A stretch of DNA of 64,000 bases from Pseudomonas alcaliphila JAB1 (GCF_001941865.1 NZ_CP016162.1:2418001-2482000), one strand, 5' to 3'; positions 39,739 to 51,439 are shown, counted from the stretch's first letter. The notes: generated by a model from the letters alone, not told the origin. Program-made: numbers and translations.

Positions 39739-40244
39739 GCGGTGGGCTCCTTGGCGTCGTGGCGGCCCAGGTGGTAGGCAGCGACCAGTGCGGCGAGCAG
39801 CAGCATGGAGGCCAGCTCCACGGCCAGCAGGTAGGGGCCGAACAGGCTGATACCGACGGCCTTGGCTTCCACTGTGGTGTGGCCGATGTGGGCGTCGCTG
39901 ACGTGATTCAGCAGCACATAGAGCAACTGGCCGAGCAGCAGGGCGCTGAGAATCGCCGGGCCGACCCAGATACCGGGCGTCAGCCACTTGCGCTCCTGCT
40001 CGGCAGCAGCCGGGCCGAGGTTGAGCATCATCACCACGAAGACGAACAGCACCATGATGGCGCCGGCGTAGACGATGATTTCCAGCGCGCCGGCGAAGGG
40101 CGCACCGAGGGCAAAGAACACCATCGACACCGCCAGCAGCGAGACGATGAGATAGAGCAGGGCATGCACCGGGTTGGTGTTGGTGACCACCCCGACCGTT
40201 GCGGCCACCGCCACTCCGGCGGCGAAATAGAAGGCAAATTCCAT
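39735..40244 (-). CDS. nuoJ: NADH-quinone oxidoreductase subunit J
   Basis: A 169-residue, five-helix subunit. It shows '[20 protein letters not shown]' and '[20 protein letters not shown]', the latter containing the pi-bulge helix 3 that rotates during turnover. I use the ATG at 40244, preceded by GAGGAG; a longer frame upstream reads through the nuoI-nuoJ spacer palindrome and is not supported. Confidence 0.95.
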   Translation of the reverse strand: MEFAFYFAAGVAVAATVGVVTNTNPVHALLYLIVSLLAVSMVFFALGAPFAGALEIIVYAGAIMVLFVFVVMMLNLGPAAAEQERKWLTPGIWVGPAILSALLLGQLLYVLLNHVSDAHIGHTTVEAKAVGISLFGPYLLAVELASMLLLAALVAAYHLGRHDAKEPTA

Positions 40245-40262
40245 CAGAAGCTCCTCATTGCA

Positions 40263-40288
40263 CCCCTCTCCCGCATACGGGAGAGGGG
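40263..40288. repeat. Intra-operon palindrome between nuoI and nuoJ
   Basis: CCCCTCTCCCG and CGGGAGAGGGG pair perfectly (11 bp) around CATA in the 67-base gap between nuoI and nuoJ, followed by a GGGGGAGAGGG run. It resembles a dispersed Pseudomonas repeat built on CTCTCCCGC. Without a T-tract it is unlikely to be a full terminator. Confidence 0.7.
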
Positions 40289-40311
40289 CTGGGGGAGAGG
40301 GTAAGAACGAG

Positions 40312-40860
40312 TCATGGCAACAGCCCCTTGACGTTGATCGGCTCGGCCTCGTTCTGCGCGGCGCCCTTGGGCTTGCCGGCGATGGCCATACCGGCAACGC
40401 GGTAGAAGTTGTAGTCCGGGTTCTTGCCGGGGCCGCTGATCAGCAGGTCTTCCTTCTCGTACACCAGATCCTGGCGGTTGAACTCGCCCATCTCGAAATC
40501 GGGGGTGAGCTGGATCGCGGTGGTCGGGCAGGCTTCCTCGCACAGGCCGCAGAAGATGCAGCGCGAGAAGTTGATGCGGAAGAATTCCGGGTACCAGCGC
40601 CCGTCGTCGGTTTCCGCCTTCTGCAGCGAGATGCAGCCCACCGGGCAGGCCACGGCGCACAGGTTGCAGGCCACACAGCGTTCCTCGCCGTCGGGGTCGC
40701 GGGTCAGGACGATGCGGCCACGGTAGCGTGGCGGCAGGTAGACCGCCTCTTCCGGGTATTGCAGGGTGTCGCGCTTGCGAAAACCATGGCTGAACACCAT
40801 GGCCAGGCTGCGCAGTTGGGTGCCGGTACCGACCAGCACATCCCATATGTATTTGAACAT
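40312..40860 (-). CDS. nuoI: NADH-quinone oxidoreductase subunit I
   Basis: A 182-residue ferredoxin-like subunit of the hydrophilic arm. It has two 8Fe-ferredoxin type motifs, '[16 protein letters not shown]' near residue 61 and '[16 protein letters not shown]' near residue 100, which ligate the N6a and N6b [4Fe-4S] clusters that pass electrons to NuoB. Lies 13 bases after nuoH. Confidence 0.97.
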   Translation of the reverse strand: MFKYIWDVLVGTGTQLRSLAMVFSHGFRKRDTLQYPEEAVYLPPRYRGRIVLTRDPDGEERCVACNLCAVACPVGCISLQKAETDDGRWYPEFFRINFSRCIFCGLCEEACPTTAIQLTPDFEMGEFNRQDLVYEKEDLLISGPGKNPDYNFYRVAGMAIAGKPKGAAQNEAEPINVKGLLP

Positions 40861-40873
40861 TCTGTGGTTCTCC

Positions 40874-41866
40874 TTACTGGGCCGTGGCCAGCACGACGGC
40901 GCCGGTCACCAGCAGGTTGATCAGGGTCAGCGGCAAGCAGAACTTCCAGCTGAAGGCCATTACCTGGTCATAGCGCGGGCGTGGGATCGATGCGCGCAGC
41001 AGGATGAAGATCATGATGAAGAAGGCCGTTTTCAGCGCGAACCAGAAGAACGGAATCTGCGGCAGGATGCCGAACGGGCCGTGCCAGCCACCGAAGAACA
41101 GGGTTACCAGTAGCGCCGATACGGTGACGATGGCCACGTACTCGCCAACGAAGAACATGCCCCATTTCATCCCGGCGTATTCGATGTGGTAACCATCGGC
41201 CAGCTCCTGCTCGGCCTCCGGTTGGTCGAACGGGTGACGGTGGGTCACCGCAACGGCAGCGATGAAGAAGGTACAGAAGCCGAAGAACTGCGGAATGATG
41301 AACCACAGGTTCTGCGCCTGGTAATCGACGATGTCGCGCATGTTGAACGAGCCGACCTGCGCCACCACGCCCATCAGTGCCAGGGCCAGGAACACCTCGT
41401 AGGAGATGGTCTGGGCCGAGGCACGCAGGCTGCCGAGCAGGGCGAACTTGTTGCTGCTCGACCAGCCGGCGAACAGCACGGCATAGACCGAAAGACCCGC
41501 CATGGCGAAGAAGAACAGGATGCCGATGTTCAGATCCGCCACACCCCAGGTCGGGGTGATAGGGATGATGGCGAAGGCCATCAGCATCGCCGAGAAGGCG
41601 ATCATCGGTGCCAGGATGAAGATGAACTTGTCGGCGAACGGCGGCGTCCAGTCCTCCTTGAAGAACATCTTGATCATGTCGGCGGCGATCTGAAACATGC
41701 CGAACGGCCCCACACGGTTGGGGCCGTAGCGATCCTGCCACCAGCCGAGCAGGCGCCGCTCGACGAAGCTCAGCAGCGCGCCGCAGACCACCACCACCAG
41801 CAGGATGACGATGGCCTTGAGCACCGCGATGACGATCTCGATCACTTCGGGCGTCAACCAGCTCAT
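40874..41866 (-). CDS. nuoH: NADH-quinone oxidoreductase subunit H
   Basis: A 330-residue, eight-helix subunit forming the floor of the quinone chamber. Diagnostic segments are '[20 protein letters not shown]', '[20 protein letters not shown]', '[20 protein letters not shown]' and '[20 protein letters not shown]', with the acidic residues of the E-channel. The start overlaps the nuoG stop. Confidence 0.97.
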   Translation of the reverse strand: MSWLTPEVIEIVIAVLKAIVILLVVVVCGALLSFVERRLLGWWQDRYGPNRVGPFGMFQIAADMIKMFFKEDWTPPFADKFIFILAPMIAFSAMLMAFAIIPITPTWGVADLNIGILFFFAMAGLSVYAVLFAGWSSSNKFALLGSLRASAQTISYEVFLALALMGVVAQVGSFNMRDIVDYQAQNLWFIIPQFFGFCTFFIAAVAVTHRHPFDQPEAEQELADGYHIEYAGMKWGMFFVGEYVAIVTVSALLVTLFFGGWHGPFGILPQIPFFWFALKTAFFIMIFILLRASIPRPRYDQVMAFSWKFCLPLTLINLLVTGAVVLATAQ

Positions 41867-44571
41867 TGCGCGGCCTCCTGCAGCAGGGTCACGCTGGCAC
41901 CGGCGAGTGTCGCCGGAATGTCCGGCAAGCCAACCGGCAGGCCGACCAGACCGACGGCCAGATCATCACGCACCTGCAGCGGCAGGCGCAGCGCCTGGCC
42001 GTTGACGCGCAGGGCCAGCAGCGCACCGTCGTTCACCCCCAGGCGTGCTGCTTCATCGCGGGCCAGGGCCACGTAAGGCTCGGGCATACGCTCCTGAATC
42101 GGTTTGGCGCGTGCGGAGTTTTCCTCGCTGCCGAACAGGTGGTGCAGCGGCGCCACCTGCCAGGTGCCGGCTGCCGGGTTGAACGCTGCATTCACCGCGA
42201 ACCAGGGCAGGACGTTACCGGCGGCTTCGAGCAGGCGCACGCCGGGGTCGCCGGCACGCAGATGACCACCGACCTCGTCCTGGAACTTGTTCCAGGCCTG
42301 CGGTGAGTTCCAGCCCGGCGACCAGGCGAACGGAATCTGTTGCCGATCTTCCTTGCTGCCGGCGTATCCTTCCATGGAGAAGGCGAAGGCCGAATCCTGA
42401 TCCTGCGGCTGACGCGGCTCGTGCACGCTGATATTGGCGCGCATGGCGGTACGGCCGCTGTAGCGGTGCGGCTCGCGGGCGAGCTTGAGCCCCTTGATGC
42501 GGAACGAGGCGCTAGGCGCGGCGTCCTTGATGCCGGACAAATGCGGATTGCTGGCAGCGCAGGCCGCGGTGACCTGATCCAGTTGCGTCCAGTCCACGGC
42601 TTTGCCCTGCAGGGTGCTGTGCAGGGCGTGCAGCCAGCGCCAGCCTTCGCGGATCAGGATGCCCGCGTCGTAGTAGCTCGGCTCATAGACCTGGAAGAAG
42701 CGCTGGGCGCGGCCTTCGAGGCTGACCAGGGTGCCGTCGCCTTCGGCGAAGGAGGCCACCGGCAGCAGCAGATGGGCGCGTTCGCTGGTGGCGGTACGCT
42801 GGTGATCGGCGACGATCACCGCCTGCGCGGCGCCGAGCGCAGCATCGACCTTGGCCGCATCGGCGCGGCGATACAGGTCGTTTTCCAGCACGATCACGGC
42901 ATCGGCCTGGCCGCCACTCAGGGCTTGCAGCGCAGCATCGACGGACTCGCCGCCGAGCAGGGCAAGGCCCAGGCTGTTGGCCTCGGGCACCACCAGGCTC
43001 AGCGAGCCGTTCTTTTCACGGTTCTTCAGCGCGCTGGCGATATTGGCGGCGGCCTCGATCAGGGCCTTGTCGCCCAGCGAGGCGCCGGAGACGATCAGCG
43101 GGCGCTGGGCGTTGATCAGGGCATCGGCGATGCGCTGTACCAGCGCTTGCGCTTCGGCTTCCAGGCCGTCGACGGCCGGTGCACTGGGGTCGATGGCGTG
43201 AGCCACGGCGAAACCGATACGGGCCAGGTCGGCTGGGGCAGCGTGCACGCACTGCTCGGCGACATCGTCGAGGCGAGTTTCACCGACGCTGGCGATAAAC
43301 AGCGGGTGCAGAGCGTGCTGCGCTACGTTCTGCACCGCTGCCATGTGCCAGTCCTGAATACGTGCACCGGCAGCGATCTCGCTGGCCTTGCCCTTGGCGG
43401 CTTGGCGCAGGGCCAGGGCCATACGCGCGGCAGTCTGGGTCAGGTCTTCGCCGAGGACGAAGATGGCGTCATGCAGCTCGACGTCGCGCAGGGTCGGCGT
43501 TGGCAGCGGGCCGTTGTGCAGGATGTCGCGGATCAGACGGATATTGGCCAGTTCGCCAGAGGCGATGCCGCTATAGAAGTTGTCGGCACCGACCAGCTCG
43601 CGCAGGGCGAAGTTGGATTCCAGGCTGGCGCGCGGCGAGCCGATGCCGATCACGCGCTTGCCCTTGAGCAGCTCGGCGGCCTTGTCCAGCGCGGCATCGA
43701 TGCCGATGGCCTGGCCGGCCAGCAGCGGCTGACGCGGGCGATCCTCGCGATTGACGTAGCCATAGCCGAAGCGGCCGCGGTCGCAGAGGAAGTACTGGTT
43801 CACCGAGCCGTTGAAGCGGTTCTCGATGCGGCGCAGCTCGCCGTAGCGCTCGCCGGGGCTGATGTTGCAGCCGCTGGAGCAGCCATGGCAGATGCTCGGG
43901 GCGAACTGCATGTCCCACTTGCGGTTGTAGCGCTCGGAGTGGGTCTTGTCGGTAAACACGCCGGTCGGGCAGACCTCGACCAGGTTGCCGGAAAACTCGC
44001 TTTCCAGCGTGCCGTCCTCGACACGGCCGAAGTACACGTTGTCGTGCGCGCCGTAGACGCCCAGGTCGGTGCCGCCGGCGTAGTCCTTGTAGTAACGCAC
44101 GCAGCGATAACACGCGATGCAGCGGTTCATCTCGTGGGCGATGAACGGGCCGAGCTCCTGGTTCTGGTGGGTACGCTTGGTGAAGCGGTAGCGACGGGTG
44201 TTGTGCCCGGTCATCACCGTCATGTCCTGCAGGTGGCAGTGACCACCTTCCTCGCACACTGGGCAGTCGTGCGGGTGGTTGGTCATCAGCCATTCGACGA
44301 CGCTGGCGCGGAACGCCTTGGACTCGTCGTCGTCGATGCTGATCCAGGTGTTATCGGTGGCGGGCGTCATGCAGGACATGACGATGCGACCGCGGGTGTC
44401 GTTCTCGTCGTTGTACTGCTTGACCGCGCACTGGCGGCAGGCGCCGACGCTGCCAAGCGCCGGGTGCCAGCAGAAGTAGGGGATATCGAGTCCAAGGGAC
44501 AGGCAGGCCTGCAGGAGGTTGTCTGCACCATCGACTTCGAAATCTTTGCCGTCTACGTGGATAGTGGCCAT
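41863..44571 (-). CDS. nuoG: NADH-quinone oxidoreductase subunit G
   Basis: A 902-residue iron-sulfur subunit. Residues 1-80 form a [2Fe-2S] ferredoxin domain ('[19 protein letters not shown]' and 'MSCMTPA'). Next come the His-Cys cluster segment ('[17 protein letters not shown]') and '[16 protein letters not shown]' with 'EVCPTGVF'. The off-path cluster N7 motif '[14 protein letters not shown]' plus a later cysteine in '[12 protein letters not shown]' is present, as in E. coli. The C-terminal two thirds is molybdopterin-oxidoreductase-like without cofactor. Gap to nuoF is 58 bases. Confidence 0.97.
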   Translation of the reverse strand: MATIHVDGKDFEVDGADNLLQACLSLGLDIPYFCWHPALGSVGACRQCAVKQYNDENDTRGRIVMSCMTPATDNTWISIDDDESKAFRASVVEWLMTNHPHDCPVCEEGGHCHLQDMTVMTGHNTRRYRFTKRTHQNQELGPFIAHEMNRCIACYRCVRYYKDYAGGTDLGVYGAHDNVYFGRVEDGTLESEFSGNLVEVCPTGVFTDKTHSERYNRKWDMQFAPSICHGCSSGCNISPGERYGELRRIENRFNGSVNQYFLCDRGRFGYGYVNREDRPRQPLLAGQAIGIDAALDKAAELLKGKRVIGIGSPRASLESNFALRELVGADNFYSGIASGELANIRLIRDILHNGPLPTPTLRDVELHDAIFVLGEDLTQTAARMALALRQAAKGKASEIAAGARIQDWHMAAVQNVAQHALHPLFIASVGETRLDDVAEQCVHAAPADLARIGFAVAHAIDPSAPAVDGLEAEAQALVQRIADALINAQRPLIVSGASLGDKALIEAAANIASALKNREKNGSLSLVVPEANSLGLALLGGESVDAALQALSGGQADAVIVLENDLYRRADAAKVDAALGAAQAVIVADHQRTATSERAHLLLPVASFAEGDGTLVSLEGRAQRFFQVYEPSYYDAGILIREGWRWLHALHSTLQGKAVDWTQLDQVTAACAASNPHLSGIKDAAPSASFRIKGLKLAREPHRYSGRTAMRANISVHEPRQPQDQDSAFAFSMEGYAGSKEDRQQIPFAWSPGWNSPQAWNKFQDEVGGHLRAGDPGVRLLEAAGNVLPWFAVNAAFNPAAGTWQVAPLHHLFGSEENSARAKPIQERMPEPYVALARDEAARLGVNDGALLALRVNGQALRLPLQVRDDLAVGLVGLPVGLPDIPATLAGASVTLLQEAAQ

Positions 44572-44629
44572 TTCTTCAGTCTTCGTTTACCCGCTTCAGA
44601 AAAGCGGCTGGCTAAGGGAATTCGTCTGT

Positions 44630-45976
44630 TCAGCTCGCTCTTGCCGGCATGCGGGGCGTGGTCGCCACCTTGGCCACACCGGCCTCGAACTCTTCACGGA
44701 AATACTTGATGGCACTGCCCAACGGCTCCACGGCGCCTGGCGCATGAGCACAGAAGGTCTTGCCAGGGCCGAGGAAGTTGACCAGGCCGAGCAGGGTGGC
44801 GATGTCCTCGCGGGTGCCTTCACCACGCTCCAGCGCACGAAGGATCTTCACGCTCCAGGGCAGGCCGTCGCGGCACGGCGTGCACCAGCCGCAAGACTCG
44901 CGGGCGAAGAACTCTTCCATGTTGCGCAGCAAGGAAACCATGTTGATCGAGTCGTCGACCGCCAGCGCCAGACCAGTGCCCATACGGGTGCCGACCTTGC
45001 CGATGCCGCCGGCGTACATCTGCGCCTCAAGGTGTTCGGGCAGCAGGAAGCCGGTGCCGGCGCCGCCAGGCTGCCAGCATTTGAGCTTGTAGCCATCGCG
45101 CATGCCGCCGGCGTAGTCCTCGAACAATTCGCGGGCGGTGATGCCGAACGGCAGTTCCCACAGGCCGGGGTTCTTCACCTTGCCGGAGAACCCCATCAGC
45201 TTGGTGCCGTGGTCTTCGCTGCCCGGGCGGGCCAGGCCCTTGTACCAGTCCACGCCCTGGCCGACGATGGCCGGCACGTTGCACAGGGTTTCGACGTTAT
45301 TGACGCAGGTGGGCTTGCCCCAGACGCCAACGGCAGCGGGGAAGGGCGGTTTGGCGCGCGGATTGGCGCGGCGGCCTTCCAGCGAGTTGATCAGCGCGGT
45401 TTCTTCGCCGCAGATGTAGCGGCCCGCGCCGGTATGCACGAACAGCTCGAAATCGAAGCCTGAGCCGAAGATGTTCTTGCCCAAGAGGCCGGCGGCCTTG
45501 GCTTCCTCGATGGCGCGGTTGAGGTTGGCCGCGGCGTCGACGTACTCGCCACGCAGGAAGATGTAGCCGCGATAGGCCTTCAGTGCGCGCGCGGAGATCA
45601 GCATGCCTTCCACCAGCAGGTGGGGCAGCTGTTCCATCAGCATGCGGTCTTTCCAGGTGTTGGGTTCCATTTCGTCCGCGTTGCACAGCAGATAGCGGAT
45701 GTTCATGGATTCGTCAGCCGGCATCAGGCCCCACTTCACCCCCGTGGGGAAGCCTGCACCGCCGCGACCCTTGAGGCCGGATTCCTTGACGGTCTGCACG
45801 ATGTCGGCCTGAGCCATCTCGGTCAGTGCCTTGCGTGCGGCCGCGTAACCGTTCTTCTGCTGGTATTCCTCCAGCCATACCGGCTGGGCGTCGTCACGCA
45901 GGCGCCAGGTCAGCGGATGGGTTTCTTCGCTGCGGATAATGCGGTTGGCTGGGCCGATGGAGGTGAGGGGCTTCAT
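44630..45976 (-). CDS. nuoF: NADH-quinone oxidoreductase subunit F
   Basis: A 448-residue flavoprotein that oxidises NADH. The FMN/NADH site shows as '[20 protein letters not shown]' and '[19 protein letters not shown]', and the N3 [4Fe-4S] ligands as '[15 protein letters not shown]' and '[12 protein letters not shown]'. I start at the ATG at 45976, which overlaps the nuoE stop; the frame extends upstream into nuoE sequence but has no homologous residues there. Confidence 0.96.
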   Translation of the reverse strand: MKPLTSIGPANRIIRSEETHPLTWRLRDDAQPVWLEEYQQKNGYAAARKALTEMAQADIVQTVKESGLKGRGGAGFPTGVKWGLMPADESMNIRYLLCNADEMEPNTWKDRMLMEQLPHLLVEGMLISARALKAYRGYIFLRGEYVDAAANLNRAIEEAKAAGLLGKNIFGSGFDFELFVHTGAGRYICGEETALINSLEGRRANPRAKPPFPAAVGVWGKPTCVNNVETLCNVPAIVGQGVDWYKGLARPGSEDHGTKLMGFSGKVKNPGLWELPFGITARELFEDYAGGMRDGYKLKCWQPGGAGTGFLLPEHLEAQMYAGGIGKVGTRMGTGLALAVDDSINMVSLLRNMEEFFARESCGWCTPCRDGLPWSVKILRALERGEGTREDIATLLGLVNFLGPGKTFCAHAPGAVEPLGSAIKYFREEFEAGVAKVATTPRMPARAS

Positions 45977-46467
45977 TTGTAGTCCTCCAGCAGCTTGGCG
46001 ACGCCGTCGGGTTGAACGTCGCCGAAGGTGTCGTCGTCGATCATCAGCGCCGGGGCCTTGTCGCAGTTGCCCAGGCAGCACACCGGCAACAGGGTGAAGC
46101 GCTCATCGCTGGTGGTCTGGCCAAGGCCGATACCAAGCTGCTTCTGCATCTCACTGACCACCGACTCATGGCCGCCGATGTAGCAGGTCATGCTGTCGCA
46201 TACGCGAATCACGTGGCGGCCCACCGGCTGGCGGAATATCTGGCTATAGAAGGTGGCCACGCCCTCGACGTCGCTGGCGGGAATGCCGAGGACCGCGCCG
46301 ATGGCATCGGCAGCGCCGTCCGGCACCCAGCCGCGCTGCTTCTGCACGATCTTCAGCGCCTCGATGCTGGCGGCGCGCGGGTCTTCGTAGTGGTGCATCT
46401 CGTGCTCGATGGCCGAGCGCTCGGTTTCGCTGAGAACGAAACGGTCTGTCTGGATAAGCGTATTCAT
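45973..46467 (-). CDS. nuoE: NADH-quinone oxidoreductase subunit E
   Basis: A 164-residue thioredoxin-fold subunit carrying the N1a [2Fe-2S] cluster. Ligands are in '[15 protein letters not shown]' and '[20 protein letters not shown]'. '[12 protein letters not shown]' is a family hallmark. The start at 46467 is 2 bases after the nuoCD stop and gives the usual length; the longer open frame upstream lies inside nuoCD in another phase. Confidence 0.95.
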   Translation of the reverse strand: MNTLIQTDRFVLSETERSAIEHEMHHYEDPRAASIEALKIVQKQRGWVPDGAADAIGAVLGIPASDVEGVATFYSQIFRQPVGRHVIRVCDSMTCYIGGHESVVSEMQKQLGIGLGQTTSDERFTLLPVCCLGNCDKAPALMIDDDTFGDVQPDGVAKLLEDYK

Positions 46468-46469
46468 GA

Positions 46470-48251
46470 TCAGCGGTCCACGTCGGCCATGACGAAGTCG
46501 ATACTGCCCAGGTAGGCGATCAGGTCCGCCACCATGCTGCCGCGGATCACCGAGGGGATCTGCTGCAGGTGGGGGAAGCTGGGGGTGCGGATCCGGGTGC
46601 GGTAGCTCATGGTGCTGCCGTCGCTCGTCAGGTAATAACTGTTGATGCCCTTGGTCGCCTCGATCATCTGGAAGGCTTCGTTGGCCGGCATGACCGGGCC
46701 CCAGGAAACCTGCAGGAAGTGGGTGATCAGGGTTTCGATGTGCTGCAGCGTGCGTTCTTTTGGTGGCGGCGTGGTCAGCGGATGGTCGGCCTTGTACGGG
46801 CCTTCCGGCATGTTCTTCAGGCATTGGTCGATGATGCGGATGCTCTGGCGCATCTCTTCCACGCGCACCATGCAGCGGTCGTAGGCGTCGCCATTGGCCG
46901 CCAGCGGCACCTCGAAATCAAAGTGCTCGTAGCCGGAGTAGGGGCGTGCCTTGCGCAGGTCGAAATCGCAACCGGTGGCGCGCAGGCCGGCACCGGTGGT
47001 GCCCCACTCGAGCGCTTCCTTGGTGTTGTACTGCGCCACGCCGATGGTACGGGCCTTGAGGATGCTGTTCTTCAGCGCCGCTTTTTCGTATTCGTCGAGG
47101 CGCTTGGGCAGCCAGTCGACGAATTCCTTGACCAGCTTGTCCCAGCCGCGCGGCAGGTCATGGGCGACGCCGCCGATGCGGTACCAGGCCGGGTGCAGGC
47201 GGAAGCCGGTGATGGCTTCGATCACCTTGTAGGCGCGCTGGCGGTCGGTGAAGGTGAAGAACACCGGGGTCATCGCGCCGACGTCCTGGATGTAGGTGCC
47301 GAGGAACAGCAGGTGGCTGGTGATGCGGAAGAACTCGGCGAGCATGATGCGAATCACGTCGACCTTCTGCGGCACCTTGATGCCAGCGAGCTTCTCCACG
47401 GCCAGCACGTAGGGCAGGTTGTTCATCACCCCGCCGAGGTAGTCGATGCGGTCGGTGTAGGGGATGAAGCTGTGCCAGCTCTGCCGTTCGGCCATCTTCT
47501 CGGCGCCACGGTGGTGGTAGCCGATCTCCGGTACGCAATCGACGATCTCTTCGCCATCGAGCTGCAGGATGATGCGGAACGCGCCGTGAGCGGATGGGTG
47601 GTTGGGACCGAGGTTGAGGAACATGTAGTCCTCATGCTCGCCGCCGCGTTTCATGCCCCAGTCTTCGGGGCGGAAGCGCGCGGCTTCCTCTTCCAGCTGC
47701 TGTTTGGCCAGGGTCAGGCTGAACGGATCGAATTCGGTGGCGCGCGCCGGGTAGTCCTTGCGCAGCGGGTGACCTTCCCAGGTCGGCGGCATCATGATGC
47801 GGCTCAGGTGCGGGTGGCCGGTGAAGGTGATGCCGTACAGATCCCAGACTTCGCGCTCGTACCAGTTGGCGTTGGGCCAGATGCTGGTGGCGGTGGGCAG
47901 GTTGAGGTCGCGCTCGCTCAAGGCGACCTTGATCATCACGTCACTGTTACGCTCCAGCGACATCAGGTGATAGAACACCGTGAAGTCGGCGTCCGGCAGG
48001 CCGCGACGCTGGGTACGCAGGCGCTCGTCGACGCCATGCAGATCAAAGAGCATCACGTAGGGGCGCGGCAGGTTGCGCAGGCAGGTGAGCACTTCAATAA
48101 GGCGCTCACGGGCGACCCAGAGTACCGACATGCCGGTGCGGGTCGCTTGCAGGGTGAAACTGTCGTCGCCAAAACGGGCGCGCAGTTCGGCGACGACGTC
48201 CTGGTCGTCAGCCTTGTAAGGCGGTATGGACACAACGGTGTCTTGAGTCAT
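46470..48251 (-). CDS. nuoCD: NADH-quinone oxidoreductase fused subunit C/D
   Basis: A 593-residue fusion, as in E. coli and other Pseudomonas. Residues 1-190 are the NuoC (30 kDa) part, with '[20 protein letters not shown]' and '[12 protein letters not shown]'. Residues about 205-593 are the NuoD (49 kDa) part, with '[20 protein letters not shown]' and '[18 protein letters not shown]', whose histidine and a distant tyrosine shape the quinone head-group site. The fusion joint lies near residues 190-205. Sits 63 bases after nuoB. Confidence 0.97.
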   Translation of the reverse strand: MTQDTVVSIPPYKADDQDVVAELRARFGDDSFTLQATRTGMSVLWVARERLIEVLTCLRNLPRPYVMLFDLHGVDERLRTQRRGLPDADFTVFYHLMSLERNSDVMIKVALSERDLNLPTATSIWPNANWYEREVWDLYGITFTGHPHLSRIMMPPTWEGHPLRKDYPARATEFDPFSLTLAKQQLEEEAARFRPEDWGMKRGGEHEDYMFLNLGPNHPSAHGAFRIILQLDGEEIVDCVPEIGYHHRGAEKMAERQSWHSFIPYTDRIDYLGGVMNNLPYVLAVEKLAGIKVPQKVDVIRIMLAEFFRITSHLLFLGTYIQDVGAMTPVFFTFTDRQRAYKVIEAITGFRLHPAWYRIGGVAHDLPRGWDKLVKEFVDWLPKRLDEYEKAALKNSILKARTIGVAQYNTKEALEWGTTGAGLRATGCDFDLRKARPYSGYEHFDFEVPLAANGDAYDRCMVRVEEMRQSIRIIDQCLKNMPEGPYKADHPLTTPPPKERTLQHIETLITHFLQVSWGPVMPANEAFQMIEATKGINSYYLTSDGSTMSYRTRIRTPSFPHLQQIPSVIRGSMVADLIAYLGSIDFVMADVDR

Positions 48252-48314
48252 GGTCTCGGTCGCTGTCGATCAACGTAGAAAGTGGGCGTGACGCTTGCGC
48301 AGGCAAGCATCGGC

Positions 48315-48992
48315 TCAGACTTCGTCGGGGCTACGCAGGTTGGTAACGGCGATTCGCTGCTCGCGTCGCTGTTCCTTCTGCGAAGGCATTTCGGCACGGT
48401 AGATGCCTTGATCGCCAACGACCCAGGATAGCGGGCGGCGCTCCTGGCCGATGGATTCCTGCAGCAGCATCAAGCCCTGCAGGAACGCCTCCGGACGGGG
48501 CGGGCAGCCGGGAATGTAGACGTCCACGGGGAGGAACTTGTCCACGCCCTGAACGACCGAGTAGATGTCGTACATGCCGCCGGAGTTGGCGCATGAACCC
48601 ATGGAGATAACCCACTTGGGCTCCAGCATCTGCTCGTAGAGACGCTGGATGACCGGCGCCATCTTGATGAAGCAGGTGCCGGCGATGACCATGAAGTCGG
48701 CCTGGCGGGGTGATGCGCGAATGACTTCCGCGCCAAAACGCGCCACATCGTGCGGGGCGGTGAAGGCCGTGGTCATTTCCACATAGCAGCAGGACAGGCC
48801 GAAGTTGTACGGCCACAAGGAATTCTTGCGCCCCCAGTTGACGGCGCCGTTAAGCACGTCTTCCAGCTTGCCCATGTAGATGTTCTTGTGAACCTGGTCC
48901 TCTAGCAGCGGGTCGGAGACGACCTCCCGCTGGCCGATCGGATACGCCTCGTTGGGCGCATTCGGGTCGACCCGAGTAAGTTTGTATTGCAT
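48315..48992 (-). CDS. nuoB: NADH-quinone oxidoreductase subunit B
   Basis: A 225-residue subunit holding cluster N2, the electron donor to quinone. The tandem-cysteine ligand motif is '[15 protein letters not shown]', with further ligands in '[12 protein letters not shown]' and '[17 protein letters not shown]'. The ATG at 48992 gives '[10 protein letters not shown]', matching my recollection of the Pseudomonas NuoB N-terminus; an in-frame TTG two codons upstream is rejected. Confidence 0.97.
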   Translation of the reverse strand: MQYKLTRVDPNAPNEAYPIGQREVVSDPLLEDQVHKNIYMGKLEDVLNGAVNWGRKNSLWPYNFGLSCCYVEMTTAFTAPHDVARFGAEVIRASPRQADFMVIAGTCFIKMAPVIQRLYEQMLEPKWVISMGSCANSGGMYDIYSVVQGVDKFLPVDVYIPGCPPRPEAFLQGLMLLQESIGQERRPLSWVVGDQGIYRAEMPSQKEQRREQRIAVTNLRSPDEV

Positions 48993-49002
48993 CGCCAAAG
49001 CC

Positions 49003-49416
49003 TCATTGTTTCAGCTTCGCCTGCCGTTCACGACGTCCCTGCGGTGCCCAATCGAGCGCGCCGATACGCCAAAGATAGACAAGACCTGCCAACAGAATTG
49101 CTATGAAAACTGTAGCTTCGATCAGGCCCGCCCAGCCGCTTTCGCGCACCGAGACTGCCCAAGCGAAGAGATAGAGGGCTTCAACGTCGAAGATCACGAA
49201 GAGCATCGCGACCAGATAGAACTTGGCTGACAGGCGCAGACGCGCGCTGCCGGTAGGAAGCATGCCCGACTCGAAAGGCTCGTTCTTGCTACGTCCCCAG
49301 GCTTTGCTGCCAAGCAGACTGGAGACACCGAGCATGAAGGCGATGAGCCCAAAGACACCCAGCAAGAACACAGCGAAAGCCCAGTTATGGGACATGGTCG
49401 TTACCGCATCAGGCAT
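49003..49416 (-). CDS. nuoA: NADH-quinone oxidoreductase subunit A
   Basis: A 137-residue, three-helix membrane subunit and first gene of the operon. Conserved segments are '[20 protein letters not shown]', '[20 protein letters not shown]' with the acidic pair in helix 2, and '[20 protein letters not shown]'. AAGGAG lies 8 bases upstream of the start. The stop is 10 bases from nuoB. Confidence 0.96.
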   Translation of the reverse strand: MPDAVTTMSHNWAFAVFLLGVFGLIAFMLGVSSLLGSKAWGRSKNEPFESGMLPTGSARLRLSAKFYLVAMLFVIFDVEALYLFAWAVSVRESGWAGLIEATVFIAILLAGLVYLWRIGALDWAPQGRRERQAKLKQ

Positions 49417-49446
49417 GCCGGTACTCCTTGAATTAAGGAACGGCTT

Positions 49447-49475
49447 TTAATCTAGTAGCTGCCAAACACCGTCAA
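49447..49475 (-). promoter_or_regulatory. Candidate sigma-70 promoter of nuoA-N
   Basis: On the minus strand TTGACG is followed after 17 bases by GATTAA, placing transcription start about 25-30 bases upstream of nuoA. The -35 matches 5 of 6 and the -10 only 3 of 6. An alternative -10-like TATACA lies farther upstream without a well-placed -35. Confidence 0.4.
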
Positions 49476-49996
49476 GGGCGCAGGCGCGAAGTGTGTATAC
49501 AATACTATGCGCAAGCCAACTGTAAGTAAATTTTTCAGGGAAAAATTATTCGCGCAGTATGATCGTTTCTGTCGAGCTTCTGATTGACTTGTCGCATCGA
49601 TGCAATTCTGCAGCGAACAGCATGGGCCGACGTTTCAGGACTATAGCTGACAGCTCTGTTCTGGCAATTTCCAAGAGCCATTGACCTGACTAATCTGCCT
49701 CATTTCGAGGTCTGATGAGCCTCGGCGAGATAAGCAATTCACTGCCACTTTGGTGTTACGGCCAAAGCAGCAGAGCGTCGCGTTAAATTCCAATAACGCA
49801 TATCTCAAGGTCTGCTCTATTACCAAATTTTATTCATTCAGTGAGGCTGCCTGGCTGATTTTGTACTAGCGTGCATGAATCGTCAAAGAGCGATATGCAT
49901 CGATCGAGCAGTGCCCACCATTCGCTGGGTCTGCGAAGTTGCCCCTGCCTGGGTATGCCGACCCTTCGTACGAATAACAACATGAGGGGTTTTGCC
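49476..49996. other. Intergenic region between nuoA and the esterase gene
   Basis: About 520 bases without a convincing gene, clearly richer in A+T than the flanking coding DNA. It must hold upstream control DNA for nuoA (minus strand) and the promoter of the esterase gene (plus strand). Short frames at 49641-49826 and the extension from 49871 have no ribosome sites or recognisable residues. A partly symmetric GTATTGTATAC lies near 49497-49507. I see no transposon ends or RNA gene. Confidence 0.5.
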
Positions 49997-51394
49997 ATGC
50001 CTGTTGTCCAGTCCTTGCCGCGTATTGTTCCAACCGTTCTGTTGCTAGCCCTGAGCGCGCCTGCCAGCGCGGAATTGGGTGATTACAGTTTCTGGCAGAG
50101 CTTGAGCAACCTGGTGTCGCCGCCCAGGGCCGATAATCCGGTGACGCCTGCGCAGCGTGTGGGTCCGTATCCGCTGTTGGCCAATCCGAGTGGCTTCAAC
50201 AGCGGCTTCAATCCCGGCAATTACTACGGCTGGCAAACGATTCAGATGGCGCCACAGACCGGTGCGGTATGCGGCAATGGCTCGCCCTACAAGTTCTTCA
50301 TCAATCGTGTGCCGAACACGCGCAATACCATCGTTTATCTGGAAGGTGGTGGCGCCTGTTGGGATTACGCCAGTTGCAGCGGGCAAAGCGGCATACGTGG
50401 CGCGCGCAATCCCGATGGGATTGCCAATGACTACATGTCGCTGCTCAACCCTGGTGCCAGTCTGGTGAGCCCGTTCGTCGTGCGTCTGCACCCCTGGACG
50501 CGCGTCAAGACGCAGAACTGGAACATGGTCTATGTGCCGTATTGCACGGGTGACATCTACTCCGGCGACAAGGTGGCGGTATACGAAGACCCGCAGGGGG
50601 TAAATCCCCCGCTGGTGTGGCACCACAACGGCTTGCGCAACATGCGCGCAGTGGTGGGGTGGCTGAAGGACAATCTGCCGCGGCCGACCCAGATGCTCAC
50701 CACGGGATGCAGTGCAGGTGGTGCGGGCAGCCTGACCAACTACGCCAACCTGCGCCAGGACATCGCGCCGAACCGGGGTTACCTGATCAATGATTCCGGG
50801 CCCGTCTATACCGCGCTGGCTGGCGACAACCAGGCTTATCCGTCCTATCCGTTGCAGACCCTGATCCGCCAGGCCTGGGGCCTGGATGCGGCGCAGGGGC
50901 CGTTGCAGTACCTGCAGGCGCGCCTGCCAGGCTTCAGCAGCAACGATCTGGGCAGCCTGTATCCGGCGCTTTCGAGCAATCTGCCGGGTGATCGCATGGG
51001 GCATACGCATTTCTGGCAGGACCTGAACTATTCGTCCTATTCCTACGAGCGCTTCTACCCTGAGATCGTCAACGCGCCGAATCAGGCTGCCAAGGAAGCA
51101 CTGATCAAGCAGCGCTGGGCAACGGATACCATGCGTCTGCGCAGCCAACTGGCGAGCCTGGGCAATGTCGGTGGTTATTTCCCGCAGTTCCGTAACGTCA
51201 ACGAAAGCCACTGCACCAGCATCATCGAGTTCGCCAACTCCGATATCCAGGAGCAGAACCTGCAGCTGGACAACTTCGTCAGCAGTGTTCTCGATGGCAG
51301 TGGGCAGGTACTGGATGCTTCGGAAAGCAGCGATGTGGCTGACCGCAACAAACCATTCAATCTGCTCTATTACCTGCTGGACCAGTTGCTCTGA
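49997..51394 (+). CDS. Secreted pectinacetylesterase-family hydrolase
   Basis: A 465-residue exported alpha/beta hydrolase. The signal peptide is about residues 1-28 ('VPTVLLLALSAPASA'). The fold resembles the plant/bacterial pectinacetylesterase (PAE) family: 'RNTIVYLEGGGACWDYASC' is the oxyanion strand, 'TTGCSAGGAGSLTN' contains the nucleophile Ser239, and 'VNESHCTSIIEF' the likely catalytic His405. Several Cys are present, as expected for a disulfide-bonded secreted enzyme. It would hydrolyse an ester, perhaps an acetylated polysaccharide; the substrate is unknown. I use the ATG at 49997 with GAGGGG upstream. It converges on an unrecognised helical protein gene 45 bases away. Confidence 0.78.
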   Translation: MPVVQSLPRIVPTVLLLALSAPASAELGDYSFWQSLSNLVSPPRADNPVTPAQRVGPYPLLANPSGFNSGFNPGNYYGWQTIQMAPQTGAVCGNGSPYKFFINRVPNTRNTIVYLEGGGACWDYASCSGQSGIRGARNPDGIANDYMSLLNPGASLVSPFVVRLHPWTRVKTQNWNMVYVPYCTGDIYSGDKVAVYEDPQGVNPPLVWHHNGLRNMRAVVGWLKDNLPRPTQMLTTGCSAGGAGSLTNYANLRQDIAPNRGYLINDSGPVYTALAGDNQAYPSYPLQTLIRQAWGLDAAQGPLQYLQARLPGFSSNDLGSLYPALSSNLPGDRMGHTHFWQDLNYSSYSYERFYPEIVNAPNQAAKEALIKQRWATDTMRLRSQLASLGNVGGYFPQFRNVNESHCTSIIEFANSDIQEQNLQLDNFVSSVLDGSGQVLDASESSDVADRNKPFNLLYYLLDQLL

Positions 51395-51439
51395 CGCGGC
51401 GCGAAAGCAACGCGGCGGCAGCTTGGGTTGTCGCCGCGT

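Noticed and set aside
42340..44709. 789-codon open frame on the plus strand
   Set aside because: Antisense of nuoG with composition typical of shadow frames and no recognisable domain.
49641..49826. 61-codon frame in the nuoA-esterase gap
   Set aside because: No ribosome binding site, no recognisable residues, and located in AT-rich intergenic DNA.
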